Below the pieces are notes generated by a model, which was not told where the DNA came from, ran no database searches, and was given only the letters and a program-made list of their open reading frames with translations. The position numbers were made by a program, and so were the translations under genes. This document shows, in pieces, positions 8,236 to 17,758 of a DNA stretch of 64,000 nucleotides. This DNA is from Candidatus Tectimicrobiota bacterium (lineage in GTDB: Bacteria; JACPUC01). Every line of letters starts with the position of its first letter. Position 1 is the first letter of the stretch. Where the stretch lies: positions 1 through 64,000 of the forward strand of contig JACPUC010000016.1 in the NCBI GenBank assembly GCA_016192455.1, written 5' to 3'.

Positions 8236-11200
8236 ATGAGCCTCAGAACGATCGGTGTGTCCCAGCTTGCCGAGGCCATGCTCGCCTCCTCTCCTCCCCC
8301 GCGCGAGGCGCTCGACGTCCTGCACGCGGCCGGCTTCCGCGATGCGGCGGGCGCCTGGCGGCGGCTGCGCCGCGTGCTGGCGCAGGAGGAGCACGGTCTC
8401 CCTTCCCCTGCCTTCGCGCCCCGGCTCCTCGAAGAGTTGGCGGCCTCGTTCGATCCCAATAGAGCTCTCAACAACCTGGAACGCTTCATTGCGGGCGGGC
8501 CCGACCGGGCGAGCCTCTTTACCCTGCTCAACGACAACCCCGAAACGCTGCGCGCCCTCGTCGCGATCTTCTCCGGCAGCCAGTACCTCAGCGACATCCT
8601 CATCTCCGATCCTTCCCTTCTCGACTGGCTGAGCGGCGAGGAGGCCCTGGCGCAGCCGCGCTTCAAGGATGAGATGCAGGCGGCGCTGCGCGCTCTCATC
8701 GACGCGGCGCCGACGTACGGCGCCTGCCTGGCGCAGGTGCGGCGTTTCAAGAAGCGCGAGGTCCTACGCATCGGCCTGCGCGACCTCCTCCTGCAGGCGG
8801 AGCTGGCGGAGACCCTCGAGGACCTCTCGAACTTGGCGGAGGTCTGCGTCGAGCTGGCGCTCGAGCTGACGCACCGCGACCTCGTGGCCCGTTACGGCCA
8901 GCCGATGATCATCGCGGCGGCGCCCGACGACGCGGAGTCTGTCGGCGTCGGCCCCCCGCCGGCGAGGCCGTGCGAGTTCGTCGTCCTCGGCCTGGGGAAG
9001 CTGGGAGGCCGCGAACTCAACGTCAGCTCGGACATCGACCTCATGTACCTCTACACCTCCTCGCAGGGGAGCACGAGCGGCATCCCGGGGCCGGATGGTC
9101 AGCCGCTCCAGCAGTTGAGCAACCATGAGTTCTACGTGAAGCTGGCGCAGCGGCTCACCAGCGCCCTCCATGAGATCACCAGCGAGGGGCACGTCTACCG
9201 CGTTGATCTCAACCTGCGCCCGGACGGCAGCCGTGGCGAGCTGGTGAACTCGCTGCGGAGCTGCGAGATCTACTATGAGTCTTGGGGGGAGACCTGGGAG
9301 CGCCAAGCGATGATGAAGGCGCGCCCCATCGCCGGCAGCGCGGCGCTCGGGCAGCAGTTCGCCGACCTCATGCGCCCCTTCATCTACCGCCGGCACCTCG
9401 ACTTCAGCGCCCTGGAGGAAATCCGGGCGATGAAGCAGCGCATCGACGACCACATCGCGCGCCGGCTCACCGCGCAGCGCGACATCAAGCTCGGGCGCGG
9501 CGGCATCCGCGAGATCGAGTTCATCGTGCAAGCCTTCCAGCTCATCTATGGCGGGCGCGACCCCTGGCTGCGCGAGCGCAATACCCTGCGGGCGTTGCAC
9601 CGACTGGCGAGCAAGGAGCTCCTCAGCTACGAGGAGTATGCCCGGCTCACCCGCGCCTACATCTTCCTGCGCGATCTCGAGAACCGCATTCAACTCATGT
9701 ACGGCCGACAGACCCACAGCATCCCGGACGAGCCGGCGGAGCTGCGGGCGCTGGCCGCCAAGATGGGGTTCGCCGAAGCGCCCGATCCCGCCGCCGCCCT
9801 CCTGCAGTGTTACGAGGAGCACGCCGCGAGCGTGCGCGCGGTCTTCGACGATCTCCTGCGGCGTCCCGAGGAGGCGGAGGAGCCGGCCGAAGTCGCCGGC
9901 CTCTCCCTGGAACCTGAGGAGGCCGAACGCGATCGGGAGTTCCTTGAGCGCCGCGGCTTTCGCGACGGCGCGCGCGTCCTGCGCGACCTCCTGCTCTTGC
10001 GCGATGGGCTCCCTTACGCGCACCCCTCCGCCCGCAGCCGGCGCAGCTTCATGCGGCTGCTCCCCACGGTGGTGGCGGAAGCGGCGCGCACGCCGGAGCC
10101 GGCCCTGGCCATCGCCAACCTCGTCAAGTTCGTCGAGGCGCACGCCGCGCGAGAGGCGCTCTACACGCTCTTCCTCGACGAGCCGCGCCTGCTCGAGACG
10201 CTCCTGCAGCTCTGCGGCACGAGCCGCTTCCTGGCCGCGTCCCTGGTGCGCTTCCCCGATGTCACGCACGGACTCGTTGATCCCGCGGCCCTTCGCCTGG
10301 CCGGCGAGCGCGAGGCGATGCGCGCCGAACTGCGCCAGGCGACAGCGGCGCAGCGCCATCACGATGAGCGGCTGGACAGCCTGCGGCGCTTCAAGCAAGC
10401 GGAGGAGCTGCGCATCGGCATCCGCGCCGTGGGGGGGGATCTCGACGACCTCGAGACCAGCCGCGCGCTCTCGGCCCTCGCCGACGCCTTCCTCGAGGGG
10501 GTCCTGGAGCTCGAACAAGAGGTGGCCCGCAGCGAGATGGGGCGTCCCATCTGCGCCCCCGGAGGCGCGGTCGGCTCCCCCGGCGCGGCGCAGGGGGCCG
10601 AGCGGGAGTGCGGCTTCTGCATCGTGGCGCTGGGAAAACTGGGCGGCAGCGAGCTGAGCTTTGGGTCGGACCTGGACCTGTTCTTCGTCTACGACGATGA
10701 CGGGGTGGCGCTGGGCGGCGCGCCGGGAGCGGAGGTGACGAACCAGCAGTACTTCGCCAAGCTGGCGGCGCGCATCATCCACAGCGTCAGTAGCTTCGGG
10801 CGTTCCGGCTTCGCCTACCGCCTCGACTCGCGGTTGCGTCCCGACGGCAAATCCGGCATCCTGGCCAACTCCCTCCCCGGTCTGGCGCGCTACGTCACCT
10901 CGCGCGCCCAGACCTGGGAGCGGCAGGCGCTGACGAAGGCGCGCGTCGTCGCCGGGGACGTGCTGCTGGCAACCCGCCTCATGACGTGCGTGGAGCAGTT
11001 CGTCTACGAGACGCCGTTCTCCGCCGCCACCGCCCAGGCCATCGAGGCGATGCGGCAGCGGCTGGAACGAGAGCTGGCGGGAGAGCGGGAGGCGTGGCGC
11101 AGCCTGAAGTTCGCGCGCGGCAGCCTGCTGAGCATCGAGTTCCTCATCCAGGCGCTGCAGCTCAAGGAGGGGGGGCGGCGGCGCAGCCTGCGGGTGCCCG

Positions 11201-11505
11201 GAACGGCGGCGGCGCTCGAGGCGCTGGCCTCGACCGAGGTGCTGTCGCCGGAGCGCCTGCGCCGCCTGAGCGAGGCTTTCCGCTTTTACAAGCGGCTGGA
11301 GATGCAGATGCGCATCGTCGATGACCGCCCGCACAGCCGCCTCCCCAGCGATCCCGAACGGCTCGCCGTGCTGGCGCGGGCGGTGCGGCGCTTCGACGCG
11401 GAGGTGACGGGAGCGGCAAGCTTGGTGCGGCGCTACCGAGCGCTCCAGGAGGGGATTGCCGAGGTCTACGACGCGGTGATGGGCGAACTCGGCGCCGCGC
11501 CATAG
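8236..11505 (+). CDS. glnE: Bifunctional glutamine synthetase adenylyltransferase/adenylyl-removing enzyme
   Basis: 1089 aa, slightly longer than the E. coli enzyme. It has the tandem GlnE layout: an N-terminal nucleotidyltransferase domain with LGKLGGRELNVSSDIDLMYLY (about 250-275), a PII-uridylyltransferase-like helical region, then a second copy with LGKLGGSELSFGSDLDLFFVY (about 798-822) and another helical domain. The GS and SDxDL residues of both active sites are intact. It adenylylates and deadenylylates glutamine synthetase in response to PII and glutamine, setting nitrogen assimilation in the cytoplasm. The ATG at 8236 follows GAGG at about 9 bases. It starts a same-strand run glnE-archease-rtcB-alr with gaps of 60-90 bases. 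Confidence 0.95.
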   Translation: MSLRTIGVSQLAEAMLASSPPPREALDVLHAAGFRDAAGAWRRLRRVLAQEEHGLPSPAFAPRLLEELAASFDPNRALNNLERFIAGGPDRASLFTLLNDNPETLRALVAIFSGSQYLSDILISDPSLLDWLSGEEALAQPRFKDEMQAALRALIDAAPTYGACLAQVRRFKKREVLRIGLRDLLLQAELAETLEDLSNLAEVCVELALELTHRDLVARYGQPMIIAAAPDDAESVGVGPPPARPCEFVVLGLGKLGGRELNVSSDIDLMYLYTSSQGSTSGIPGPDGQPLQQLSNHEFYVKLAQRLTSALHEITSEGHVYRVDLNLRPDGSRGELVNSLRSCEIYYESWGETWERQAMMKARPIAGSAALGQQFADLMRPFIYRRHLDFSALEEIRAMKQRIDDHIARRLTAQRDIKLGRGGIREIEFIVQAFQLIYGGRDPWLRERNTLRALHRLASKELLSYEEYARLTRAYIFLRDLENRIQLMYGRQTHSIPDEPAELRALAAKMGFAEAPDPAAALLQCYEEHAASVRAVFDDLLRRPEEAEEPAEVAGLSLEPEEAERDREFLERRGFRDGARVLRDLLLLRDGLPYAHPSARSRRSFMRLLPTVVAEAARTPEPALAIANLVKFVEAHAAREALYTLFLDEPRLLETLLQLCGTSRFLAASLVRFPDVTHGLVDPAALRLAGEREAMRAELRQATAAQRHHDERLDSLRRFKQAEELRIGIRAVGGDLDDLETSRALSALADAFLEGVLELEQEVARSEMGRPICAPGGAVGSPGAAQGAERECGFCIVALGKLGGSELSFGSDLDLFFVYDDDGVALGGAPGAEVTNQQYFAKLAARIIHSVSSFGRSGFAYRLDSRLRPDGKSGILANSLPGLARYVTSRAQTWERQALTKARVVAGDVLLATRLMTCVEQFVYETPFSAATAQAIEAMRQRLERELAGEREAWRSLKFARGSLLSIEFLIQALQLKEGGRRRSLRVPGTAAALEALASTEVLSPERLRRLSEAFRFYKRLEMQMRIVDDRPHSRLPSDPERLAVLARAVRRFDAEVTGAASLVRRYRALQEGIAEVYDAVMGELGAAP

Positions 11506-11576
11506 CACCGGCCCCGCAGGCCGCGGCGCCCCCTCCGCCGTGCCCCCCAGCGCGATCCCAGGAAGGACCCTCCGAG

Positions 11577-12029
11577 GTGAGGAGCGCCGGCTATCGCCTC
11601 TTCGGAACGACCGCGGACGTCGGCGTCAGCGCCTGGGGCGGGTCTCTGGGCGAGGTCTGCGCGCAGGCCGCCAGGGGGATGTTCGCGGTGCTGGTTGACC
11701 TGCGCAGCGTCCGGGCGCGAGAACCGTATCCGCTGGAGGCATGCGGCGAGGACGCGGGCAGCATGCTCGTGGCCTTCCTCAACGAGCTGCTCTTTCTGCA
11801 TACCACGCGGGAGATCGTGCTGCGCCGTTTCGAGGTTCTGGTCGCCTCCCCGGATAGGCGTTTGGGCACGGCGCGCCCCCACTCGCGCCTCCGCGCCACG
11901 GCCTGGGGCGAGGCGATCGAGGCGTCCCGCCACACCATCGAGACGGAGATCAAGGCGGCCACCTACCACCGGCTGCTCGTCGCCCGGCGCAACGGCAGAT
12001 GGCGCGCCCGGGTGATCCTGGACGTGTAG
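11577..12029 (+). CDS. Archease-like protein
   Basis: 150 aa. Hallmarks of archease are present: FGTTADVGVSAWG near the N-terminus (TADxG metal-binding motif), SMLVAFLNELLFLHT in the middle, and ETEIKAATYHRL near the end, finishing in VILDV. Archease is the cofactor that lets RtcB turn over efficiently by promoting RtcB guanylylation. The GTG start at 11577 has GGAAGGA about 10 bases upstream. It lies 91 bases before rtcB, the usual partner, which makes the assignment firm. Confidence 0.92.
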   Translation: MRSAGYRLFGTTADVGVSAWGGSLGEVCAQAARGMFAVLVDLRSVRAREPYPLEACGEDAGSMLVAFLNELLFLHTTREIVLRRFEVLVASPDRRLGTARPHSRLRATAWGEAIEASRHTIETEIKAATYHRLLVARRNGRWRARVILDV

Positions 12030-12120
12030 GGAATCCCCGCGGTGGCGCGCCACGGAACTTGATGACCGGACGCGCCTCCGACAGCGGCGAGCTACCGCGG
12101 CCGGGTCCTGGAGGTACCTC

Positions 12121-13560
12121 ATGGAGTTGATCCAGCTCGATCCCTACCGCTGGGAGGTTCCGCAAGACCACGAGCGCGGCATGCGGGTGCCGGCGCGCAT
12201 CTACGCCGACGACCGGCTCATGGCGGCGATCCGCAACGATCAGAGCCTCGTGCAAGTGGTCAATGGCGCCACGCTCCCAGGGATTGTCGGCGCCTCGCTG
12301 GCCATGCCCGACATGCACTTCGGCTACGGCCTGCCCATCGGCGGCGTCGTCGCCATGGACCCCGACACCGGCGTCATCTCGCCCGGCGGCACCGGCTACG
12401 ACATCAACTGCGGCGTGCGCCTGCTGCGCAGCAACCTCGTGGAACAGGACGTGCGCCCGCGCCTGAAGACCCTCGTCGAGGAGCTCTTCCGCCGCATCCC
12501 CACCGGCGTGGGGTCGCGCGGCAAGCTCAAGCTCAGCCCGGCGGACGAGCGGGCCGTCACCCTCCGCGGCGCCCGCTGGGCGGTGCAGCAGGGTTACGGC
12601 AGCGAAGCGGACCTGGCCTGCATCGAAGCCGGGGGCTGCCTCGAGGGCGCCGATCCCGACAAGGTGAGCAGCAAGGCCTTCGAGCGCGGCCGCAGCCAGG
12701 TGGGCACGCTCGGCTCGGGCAACCATTTCCTCGAGGTGCAGATCGTCGACGAGGTCTTCGACGAGCACATCGCCAACGTCTTCGGCCTCTTCGCCGGCCA
12801 GATCGCCGTGCTCATCCACACCGGCTCGCGCGGCTTCGGGCACCAGGTCTGCACCGACTACCTGGTGGTGATGGAGCGCTGCATGGAGCGCTACGGCATC
12901 CAGCTCCCCGACCGCCAGCTCGCCTGCGCCCCCTTCCGCAGCCCGGAGGGACAGGACTACCTCGCCGCCATGCGCTGCGCCGCCAACTTCGCCTTCGCCA
13001 ACCGCCAGTGCATCACCGCCTGGGCGCGGCAAGTCTTCGAGCAGGTCTTGGGGATGGGGCCGCGTGACCTCGGCCTGGCCCTGGTGTACGATGTGGCCCA
13101 CAATATCGTGAAGATCGAGGAGCACCTCGTCAATGGCACGCGGCGCCAGCTCGTGGTGCACCGCAAGGGAGCGACGCGCGCCTTCCCGCCGGGGCACCCC
13201 GAGGTGCCGCCCCAGTACCGGGCCGTCGGCCAGCCGACGCTGATCCCCGGCGACATGGGACGGGCCTCCTACGTGCTGGCCGGCACGCAGCGCGCCATGG
13301 AGGAGACCTTCGGCAGCACCTGCCACGGCGCCGGGCGGGCCCTCAGCCGCCACGCCGCGAAGCGGCTCGCCAAGGGGCACGCCATCCAACGCGAGCTTGA
13401 GGATCGCGGCATCATCGTGCGCTACACCGGTCGCGCCACCCTCATGGAAGAAATCCCCGAGGCGTACAAGGACGTTACCGACGTGGTCAACGTCGTACAC
13501 GCCGCGGGCATCTCCCGCAAGGTGGCGCGCCTGCGCCCCATCGGGGTGATCAAGGGCTGA
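12121..13560 (+). CDS. rtcB: RNA-splicing/repair ligase RtcB
   Basis: 479 aa, full length. All key residues are visible: Cys97 in GYDINCGVR and His202 in LGSGNHFLE, plus His233 (HTGSRGFGH) and His327 (DVAHNIVK), which bind the two Mn ions; His402 in STCHGAGR is the residue that becomes guanylylated; the protein ends in GVIKG with the conserved Lys478. It joins 2',3'-cyclic phosphate or 3'-phosphate RNA ends to 5'-OH ends using GTP. A strong ribosome site (GGAGGT) precedes the ATG. No RtcR-type sigma-54 regulator or RtcA is adjacent; here the gene sits between archease and alr. Confidence 0.96.
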   Translation: MELIQLDPYRWEVPQDHERGMRVPARIYADDRLMAAIRNDQSLVQVVNGATLPGIVGASLAMPDMHFGYGLPIGGVVAMDPDTGVISPGGTGYDINCGVRLLRSNLVEQDVRPRLKTLVEELFRRIPTGVGSRGKLKLSPADERAVTLRGARWAVQQGYGSEADLACIEAGGCLEGADPDKVSSKAFERGRSQVGTLGSGNHFLEVQIVDEVFDEHIANVFGLFAGQIAVLIHTGSRGFGHQVCTDYLVVMERCMERYGIQLPDRQLACAPFRSPEGQDYLAAMRCAANFAFANRQCITAWARQVFEQVLGMGPRDLGLALVYDVAHNIVKIEEHLVNGTRRQLVVHRKGATRAFPPGHPEVPPQYRAVGQPTLIPGDMGRASYVLAGTQRAMEETFGSTCHGAGRALSRHAAKRLAKGHAIQRELEDRGIIVRYTGRATLMEEIPEAYKDVTDVVNVVHAAGISRKVARLRPIGVIKG

Positions 13561-13622
13561 CCGAGGGCGCCCTGCCCCGCCTCCCGTTGCCTCGTTCGCC
13601 AATGCGTTCAGGGAACTCCCGC

Positions 13623-14735
13623 ATGCGACCCACCGTCGCCGACATTGATCTCCGCGCCCTGCGGCGCAATTTCGACGTTGTCCGCCAGCGGCTGCGACCC
13701 AACGTCGCCATCTTGCCGATCGTGAAGGCGAACGCTTACGGCCACGGCGCGGTGCCGGTTGCCCGGACGCTGCTCGAGGCGGGGGTGACCTGCTTGGGGG
13801 TGGCCCTGGTGGAGGAAGCCCTCGAGCTGCGCCAGGCCGGCATCGACGCCCCTATCCTGGTGCTCGGCTGCGTGGCGGTGGCGGACATCCCGGCGCTCAT
13901 CGCCGAGGAGCTCGCGGTGGTGGTCTTCGACCTGGGGTTCGCCGAGGAGCTTTCGCGCCAGGCCCTGCGCCGGCAGCGGCAGGCGCGCGTGCACGTCAAG
14001 GTGGATACCGGCATGAACCGCCTGGGGATACCCCCGGATGAGGCGCCGGCGTTCATCGAGAAGCTCGCCGACCTGAAAGGCCTGGTCCTCGAGGGTCTGA
14101 TGACGCACTTCGCCACCGCCGACGAGCAGGATGACGGCTACCTCCGGGAGCAGCACGCCGCCTTCACGCGGCTGGTGGAGCGGCTCGCCCAGCGCGGCCA
14201 GACGTTCCCGCATCTCCACTGCGCCAACAGCGCGGCGATCATGCACCATCCGGCGACCCATGCCGACATGGTGCGGCCGGGCATCGTCCTCTACGGCGCC
14301 CACGCCACCGCCACGCCGCACAGCCGCTGGCCGGTGGAACCGGTCCTCACCCTGCGCAGCCGCATCGCTCAGCTCCGCTTCGTCAGCCGCGGCAGCACCC
14401 TGAGCTATGGCCGCAGCTACACGACGGCGCGCGACGCGCTCATCGCCACCCTGCCGATCGGCTACGGCGACGGGTACAGCCGCGCCCTCTCGAACCGCGG
14501 CGACGTCCTCGTGCGCGGGCGCCGCGCGCCGATCGTCGGCAACCTCTGCATGGACCTGACGCTCGTCGATGTCACGGAGGTGCCGCAGGCCGCGCTCGGC
14601 GACGAGGTCATCCTCATCGGCAGCCAGGGCGACGAGCAGATCAGCGTCGAGGAGCTGGCGCGCCACTGCGGCAGCGTGCCGCACGAAATCTTCTGCCAGC
14701 TTGGTTCCCGCCTGCCGCGCCGGTACCAGACGTGA
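13623..14735 (+). CDS. alr: Alanine racemase
   Basis: 370 aa. The PLP lysine is Lys35 in VKANAYGHG; the second catalytic residue, a Tyr, lies in SYGRSYTT (261-268), and GYGDGYSRAL and GNLCMDLT follow as in all Alr enzymes. It interconverts L- and D-alanine for peptidoglycan. The ATG at 13623 places the start just before TVADIDLRALRRN, the usual Alr N-terminus; an ATG 21 bases upstream is possible. It ends about 100 bases from the convergent DUF4340 gene. Confidence 0.95.
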   Translation: MRPTVADIDLRALRRNFDVVRQRLRPNVAILPIVKANAYGHGAVPVARTLLEAGVTCLGVALVEEALELRQAGIDAPILVLGCVAVADIPALIAEELAVVVFDLGFAEELSRQALRRQRQARVHVKVDTGMNRLGIPPDEAPAFIEKLADLKGLVLEGLMTHFATADEQDDGYLREQHAAFTRLVERLAQRGQTFPHLHCANSAAIMHHPATHADMVRPGIVLYGAHATATPHSRWPVEPVLTLRSRIAQLRFVSRGSTLSYGRSYTTARDALIATLPIGYGDGYSRALSNRGDVLVRGRRAPIVGNLCMDLTLVDVTEVPQAALGDEVILIGSQGDEQISVEELARHCGSVPHEIFCQLGSRLPRRYQT

Positions 14736-14831
14736 ACCCTCCATCCTCCTACCACGCATGAACAACGCGGCCCGGCCGCGCGGCGGGCGGATGCTGCCCC
14801 GCCGTCGCGCGCGCCGCGTTGCCGTCGCGCC

Positions 14832-15968
14832 TCAGCGGTCCGCGGGGGTCTTGGTCGAGCCGTCATGTGGGGCGCTCGGCGGGGGAGTCACCTGGGGAGA
14901 CTGCTGTGGCGGGGCGGCCTCCGAGGATTGCGATCCAGGCGGCGTAGCGGGCCTGCTGGGCGTGCCGCTCACCGACGCCCCCGCACCAGCGCCGGGCGCC
15001 GCACCGGGCGCCGCCGGCTTCGGCTCTGGCTTCGGCTTTTCGCGCAGCTCCTCCAGCCGCTTCGTGAGGGTGCGCACCTGGCCGCTGAAGAGGCGGTAGA
15101 CCGTGTCGCGATCGGCCCGGCGCGCGTAGGTCTGGCGTTCATCCACCGCCTTGCCGATCTGCAGCGTGAAGTTCTGCCCCTCGGCCGTGGCGACCTCGAT
15201 GGTGCTTGACGGCGCCAGCAGCCCCGCCGCCTCGAGCGACGCCGCATCGTCGATCCCGGCGGCGCGCAGCTTGGCGAGACGCTCCAGGAGGCCGTCGACC
15301 GCCGCCTTGTCAGCAGGCTCCTCCTGTGGTTCGCGGAGGCGCCAGCTCCCCGCGTCATCCCGCCCCACCATGATCCTCGCCACGCCGTCATCGAGGCTGA
15401 GCTGTTGGACGCCGCCGGGATCGAAGCGGAAGATCGTCAGGTCACGCCAGCTCGTCGGTTTCTTGTCGAAGGAGTAGATCAGGACCTCGGGCGCCAGGAG
15501 CACCTCCCTGCCCTGGTCGCGGCGCACGTAGGTGCCGGCGAAGTCGCTGCCGCGCTTGCCGAGGATGAAGCCGGCCAGCACGGCTCCAGCGGCGTCGCGG
15601 ATGGTCACCCGCAGACCGCCGTCGTCCACCTGGAAGAGCGCGTGCTTCTCAGGATTCGTGGAGATCACCTCGACCGGCTTGAGCTGCGCCACCTTTTCGA
15701 GCAGCTTCTGCACCGCCTCGGCATCCGCCTGAAACTCCAGGGGTTTGGCGATCCACCAGCCTCCCGCGCGTTTCTCCAACACCGTCTCTTCAGCGCCTCG
15801 TTGCAGGGCGATCTTTGCCGCGCCGGCGCTGGTGAAGCTCGGAAAGAGCGGCGCATTGAGCCCCACCGAGCCGGGCCGGGGGGGCTCCTCGGAGCCACTC
15901 AGCAGGAACAGAGCAAGGCCCACGAGGACGACCAGGGCAAGGAGGATGAGCGTGGTGCGGAGCTTCAC
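14832..15968 (-). CDS. DUF4340 domain membrane-anchored protein
   Basis: 378 aa from the GTG at 15968. An N-terminal membrane helix (TTLILLALVVLVGLALFLL) is followed by two repeats of the DUF4340 fold, each with a WWIAKPLEF/SWRLREPQE-like stretch and a KLLEKVAQLKP or GLLERLAKLRA helix. The C-terminal 70 residues are Pro/Ala/Gly/Ser-rich and probably disordered. A longer form starting with GTG at 16061 is possible. DUF4340 genes regularly follow GldA/GldF/GldG-like ABC genes, as here; the protein probably works in the periplasm with that complex. The molecular role is unknown. Confidence 0.82.
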   Translation of the reverse strand: MKLRTTLILLALVVLVGLALFLLSGSEEPPRPGSVGLNAPLFPSFTSAGAAKIALQRGAEETVLEKRAGGWWIAKPLEFQADAEAVQKLLEKVAQLKPVEVISTNPEKHALFQVDDGGLRVTIRDAAGAVLAGFILGKRGSDFAGTYVRRDQGREVLLAPEVLIYSFDKKPTSWRDLTIFRFDPGGVQQLSLDDGVARIMVGRDDAGSWRLREPQEEPADKAAVDGLLERLAKLRAAGIDDAASLEAAGLLAPSSTIEVATAEGQNFTLQIGKAVDERQTYARRADRDTVYRLFSGQVRTLTKRLEELREKPKPEPKPAAPGAAPGAGAGASVSGTPSRPATPPGSQSSEAAPPQQSPQVTPPPSAPHDGSTKTPADR

Positions 15969-16128
15969 GTGCAGGGCGCCCTTGTGCGTACCGATGTACG
16001 GGAACTGTTTCGTTCGATTCTCTTTCGGATTCCTTTTCGTGGGGGACCCGTGCTCCCTCACGCCCCCACTCAGCGCGAGTGCTCTGCACTCGCGTTCCGC
16101 CGACGAACCGACTCGCGGCGACGCACCC

Positions 16129-17754
16129 CTACCCCCGCAGATCAGCCAGGGCGCGGCGCAGGCGACGACGCAGGCCGAAGCGCGCCAGGCCGAAGCCGAC
16201 GACGAGGATGGGCATTGCCAGGGTCGCCAGCCAGCGGGCGGTTGTCTTGCCGGTCTCGCTCAGACTCACGAGGGGCCGCTCGGTTGCACCCCGCGAGCGG
16301 ATGCCGATGAGCTCCTCCCCTTGCGCCAACCAGTCGACGGCGTTCTGGAAGAAGAGGAGGTTGTGCGGAAAGGCGCCAAGGTAGCGGTCGGTGATGAAAT
16401 CCGAATCGCCCAGGACGAGCAGGCTGGTTTCGGGGCTCTCCTCGATGACCTTTGGGGCGACCTCGGCGCCGACTCCCTCCGCTTGCGCCTCCCCCTCCTT
16501 GCCGGTGTCGCGCGGCGGCGCCTCCTTGCCTTTAAACAAGCTGCTGAACCGCCCGGTGACGGCAACCGCCAGGGGGAACGCGCGGCGCTCTTCCGGTTTC
16601 ACTTGGAAGCGTTGCTGCGGATTGAGGTTGAAGGGCGGCCCGGCGGCCCAGGCGTAAGGGGTGGTGCGCGCCAGCTCCGTCACCTTCAGGTTTGCCTCCG
16701 GGGGCGCCAGCACCTCGACCGGGCTGGCCCATGGCAGCACCAGGCTCTCCAGGCGGTTCGTGATCGGATGGCTCGTGGACAGGTTCGCTTTCGCAACCTT
16801 GACCCAGAAGGGATAGGGCAGGCTGAAGCGGACGATGCCGGAGTTGAAGGTGGCCGGCGCGTTGGAGCGATCGAGGATGAGCTGCTTGCCGACGCGCAGC
16901 CCGTAGGCGCGCAGGAGATCCTCCGCCACGTTGGTGACCAGGCTGGCGCGCAACCCCTCTTCGAGCTTCACGCTATCCACCAGCCAAAGGGTCCGGCCGC
17001 CGCGCATGATGTACTGGTCGATGGCGAACTTCTCCCGCGGCGTCAAGCCGGCCAGGCCCGGCAGCACCAGCACCGTGACCTCCTTGGGCACCTCCTTGCC
17101 GTCCGCCACATCCACCGGCGTGACGCGGTACTGCTTGGCGAGGGCGCGGCGGCTGGCGGCGTAATCCTCGAAGAGCGCGTGCGCCGACTTCGTGCTCAGG
17201 AAGCCGACGGTGCGCACCTCGCGCCGCTGCACCTTCAGCATCGCCGCCGTCAGGTCGTACTCGAGGTTCCGCAGGTTGGCGACAACCGGGATCGCCTCCT
17301 TGCGGTCCTCGAAGTAGAGGGCGATGCCCAGGTAGCCGTTGATGATCTGCTGCTCGTCCTTCTCGATGACGTTCATCTGCACCTGCTGGATGCCGAGCTG
17401 GCGCACCAGCTTCTCCGTCTCGGGATCGCGAGCCGGGTCGATGAACTTCACCTGCAGCTTGCCCTTCGAGAAGGCGCGGTACTCATCCAGCAGGTCCCGC
17501 ACCGCGGCGCGCAGGTTCACGAGGTAGGGGGGGAGCTTCTCGGAGAAATAGACGGTCACGGTAAGGAGGTCGTCGAGGTTGCCCACGACCTTGCGGCTGG
17601 CGGGCGCCAGGGTGAACTCCCGGCCCTCGGTCAGGTCGAGGCGCGCGAAGCGATGCGCGGCGAGCACGTTTACCAGGACGAGCAGCGCTGTCACCAGGAG
17701 CACCGTGACCAGGGAGTTCGTGCCGTACTGCCATCTGCGGCGCAGGCGAAGCAT
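16129..17754 (-). CDS. GldG-like ABC-associated periplasmic protein
   Basis: 541 aa. One N-terminal membrane helix (LVTVLLVTALLVLVNVLAAH, about 15-34), a large periplasmic part starting RLDLTEGREFTLAPASRKVV, and one C-terminal helix (about 508-527) followed by an Arg-rich tail. The LTEGREFTLA motif and the later VGFLSTKS and LVLGDSDFI segments are typical of the GldG/ABC_transp_aux family. It starts 4 bases after the stop of the permease gene, so the genes are tightly coupled. In Bacteroidetes the Gld ABC complex supports gliding; in other phyla the substrate is unknown. Confidence 0.85.
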   Translation of the reverse strand: MLRLRRRWQYGTNSLVTVLLVTALLVLVNVLAAHRFARLDLTEGREFTLAPASRKVVGNLDDLLTVTVYFSEKLPPYLVNLRAAVRDLLDEYRAFSKGKLQVKFIDPARDPETEKLVRQLGIQQVQMNVIEKDEQQIINGYLGIALYFEDRKEAIPVVANLRNLEYDLTAAMLKVQRREVRTVGFLSTKSAHALFEDYAASRRALAKQYRVTPVDVADGKEVPKEVTVLVLPGLAGLTPREKFAIDQYIMRGGRTLWLVDSVKLEEGLRASLVTNVAEDLLRAYGLRVGKQLILDRSNAPATFNSGIVRFSLPYPFWVKVAKANLSTSHPITNRLESLVLPWASPVEVLAPPEANLKVTELARTTPYAWAAGPPFNLNPQQRFQVKPEERRAFPLAVAVTGRFSSLFKGKEAPPRDTGKEGEAQAEGVGAEVAPKVIEESPETSLLVLGDSDFITDRYLGAFPHNLLFFQNAVDWLAQGEELIGIRSRGATERPLVSLSETGKTTARWLATLAMPILVVGFGLARFGLRRRLRRALADLRG

Positions 17755-17758
17755 GCCC

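Noticed and set aside
8764-11508. 914-codon open frame antisense to glnE
   Set aside because: It mirrors glnE codons, has no recognisable product and is a usual high-GC shadow frame. The same applies to long frames opposite the ThDP enzyme and rtcB.
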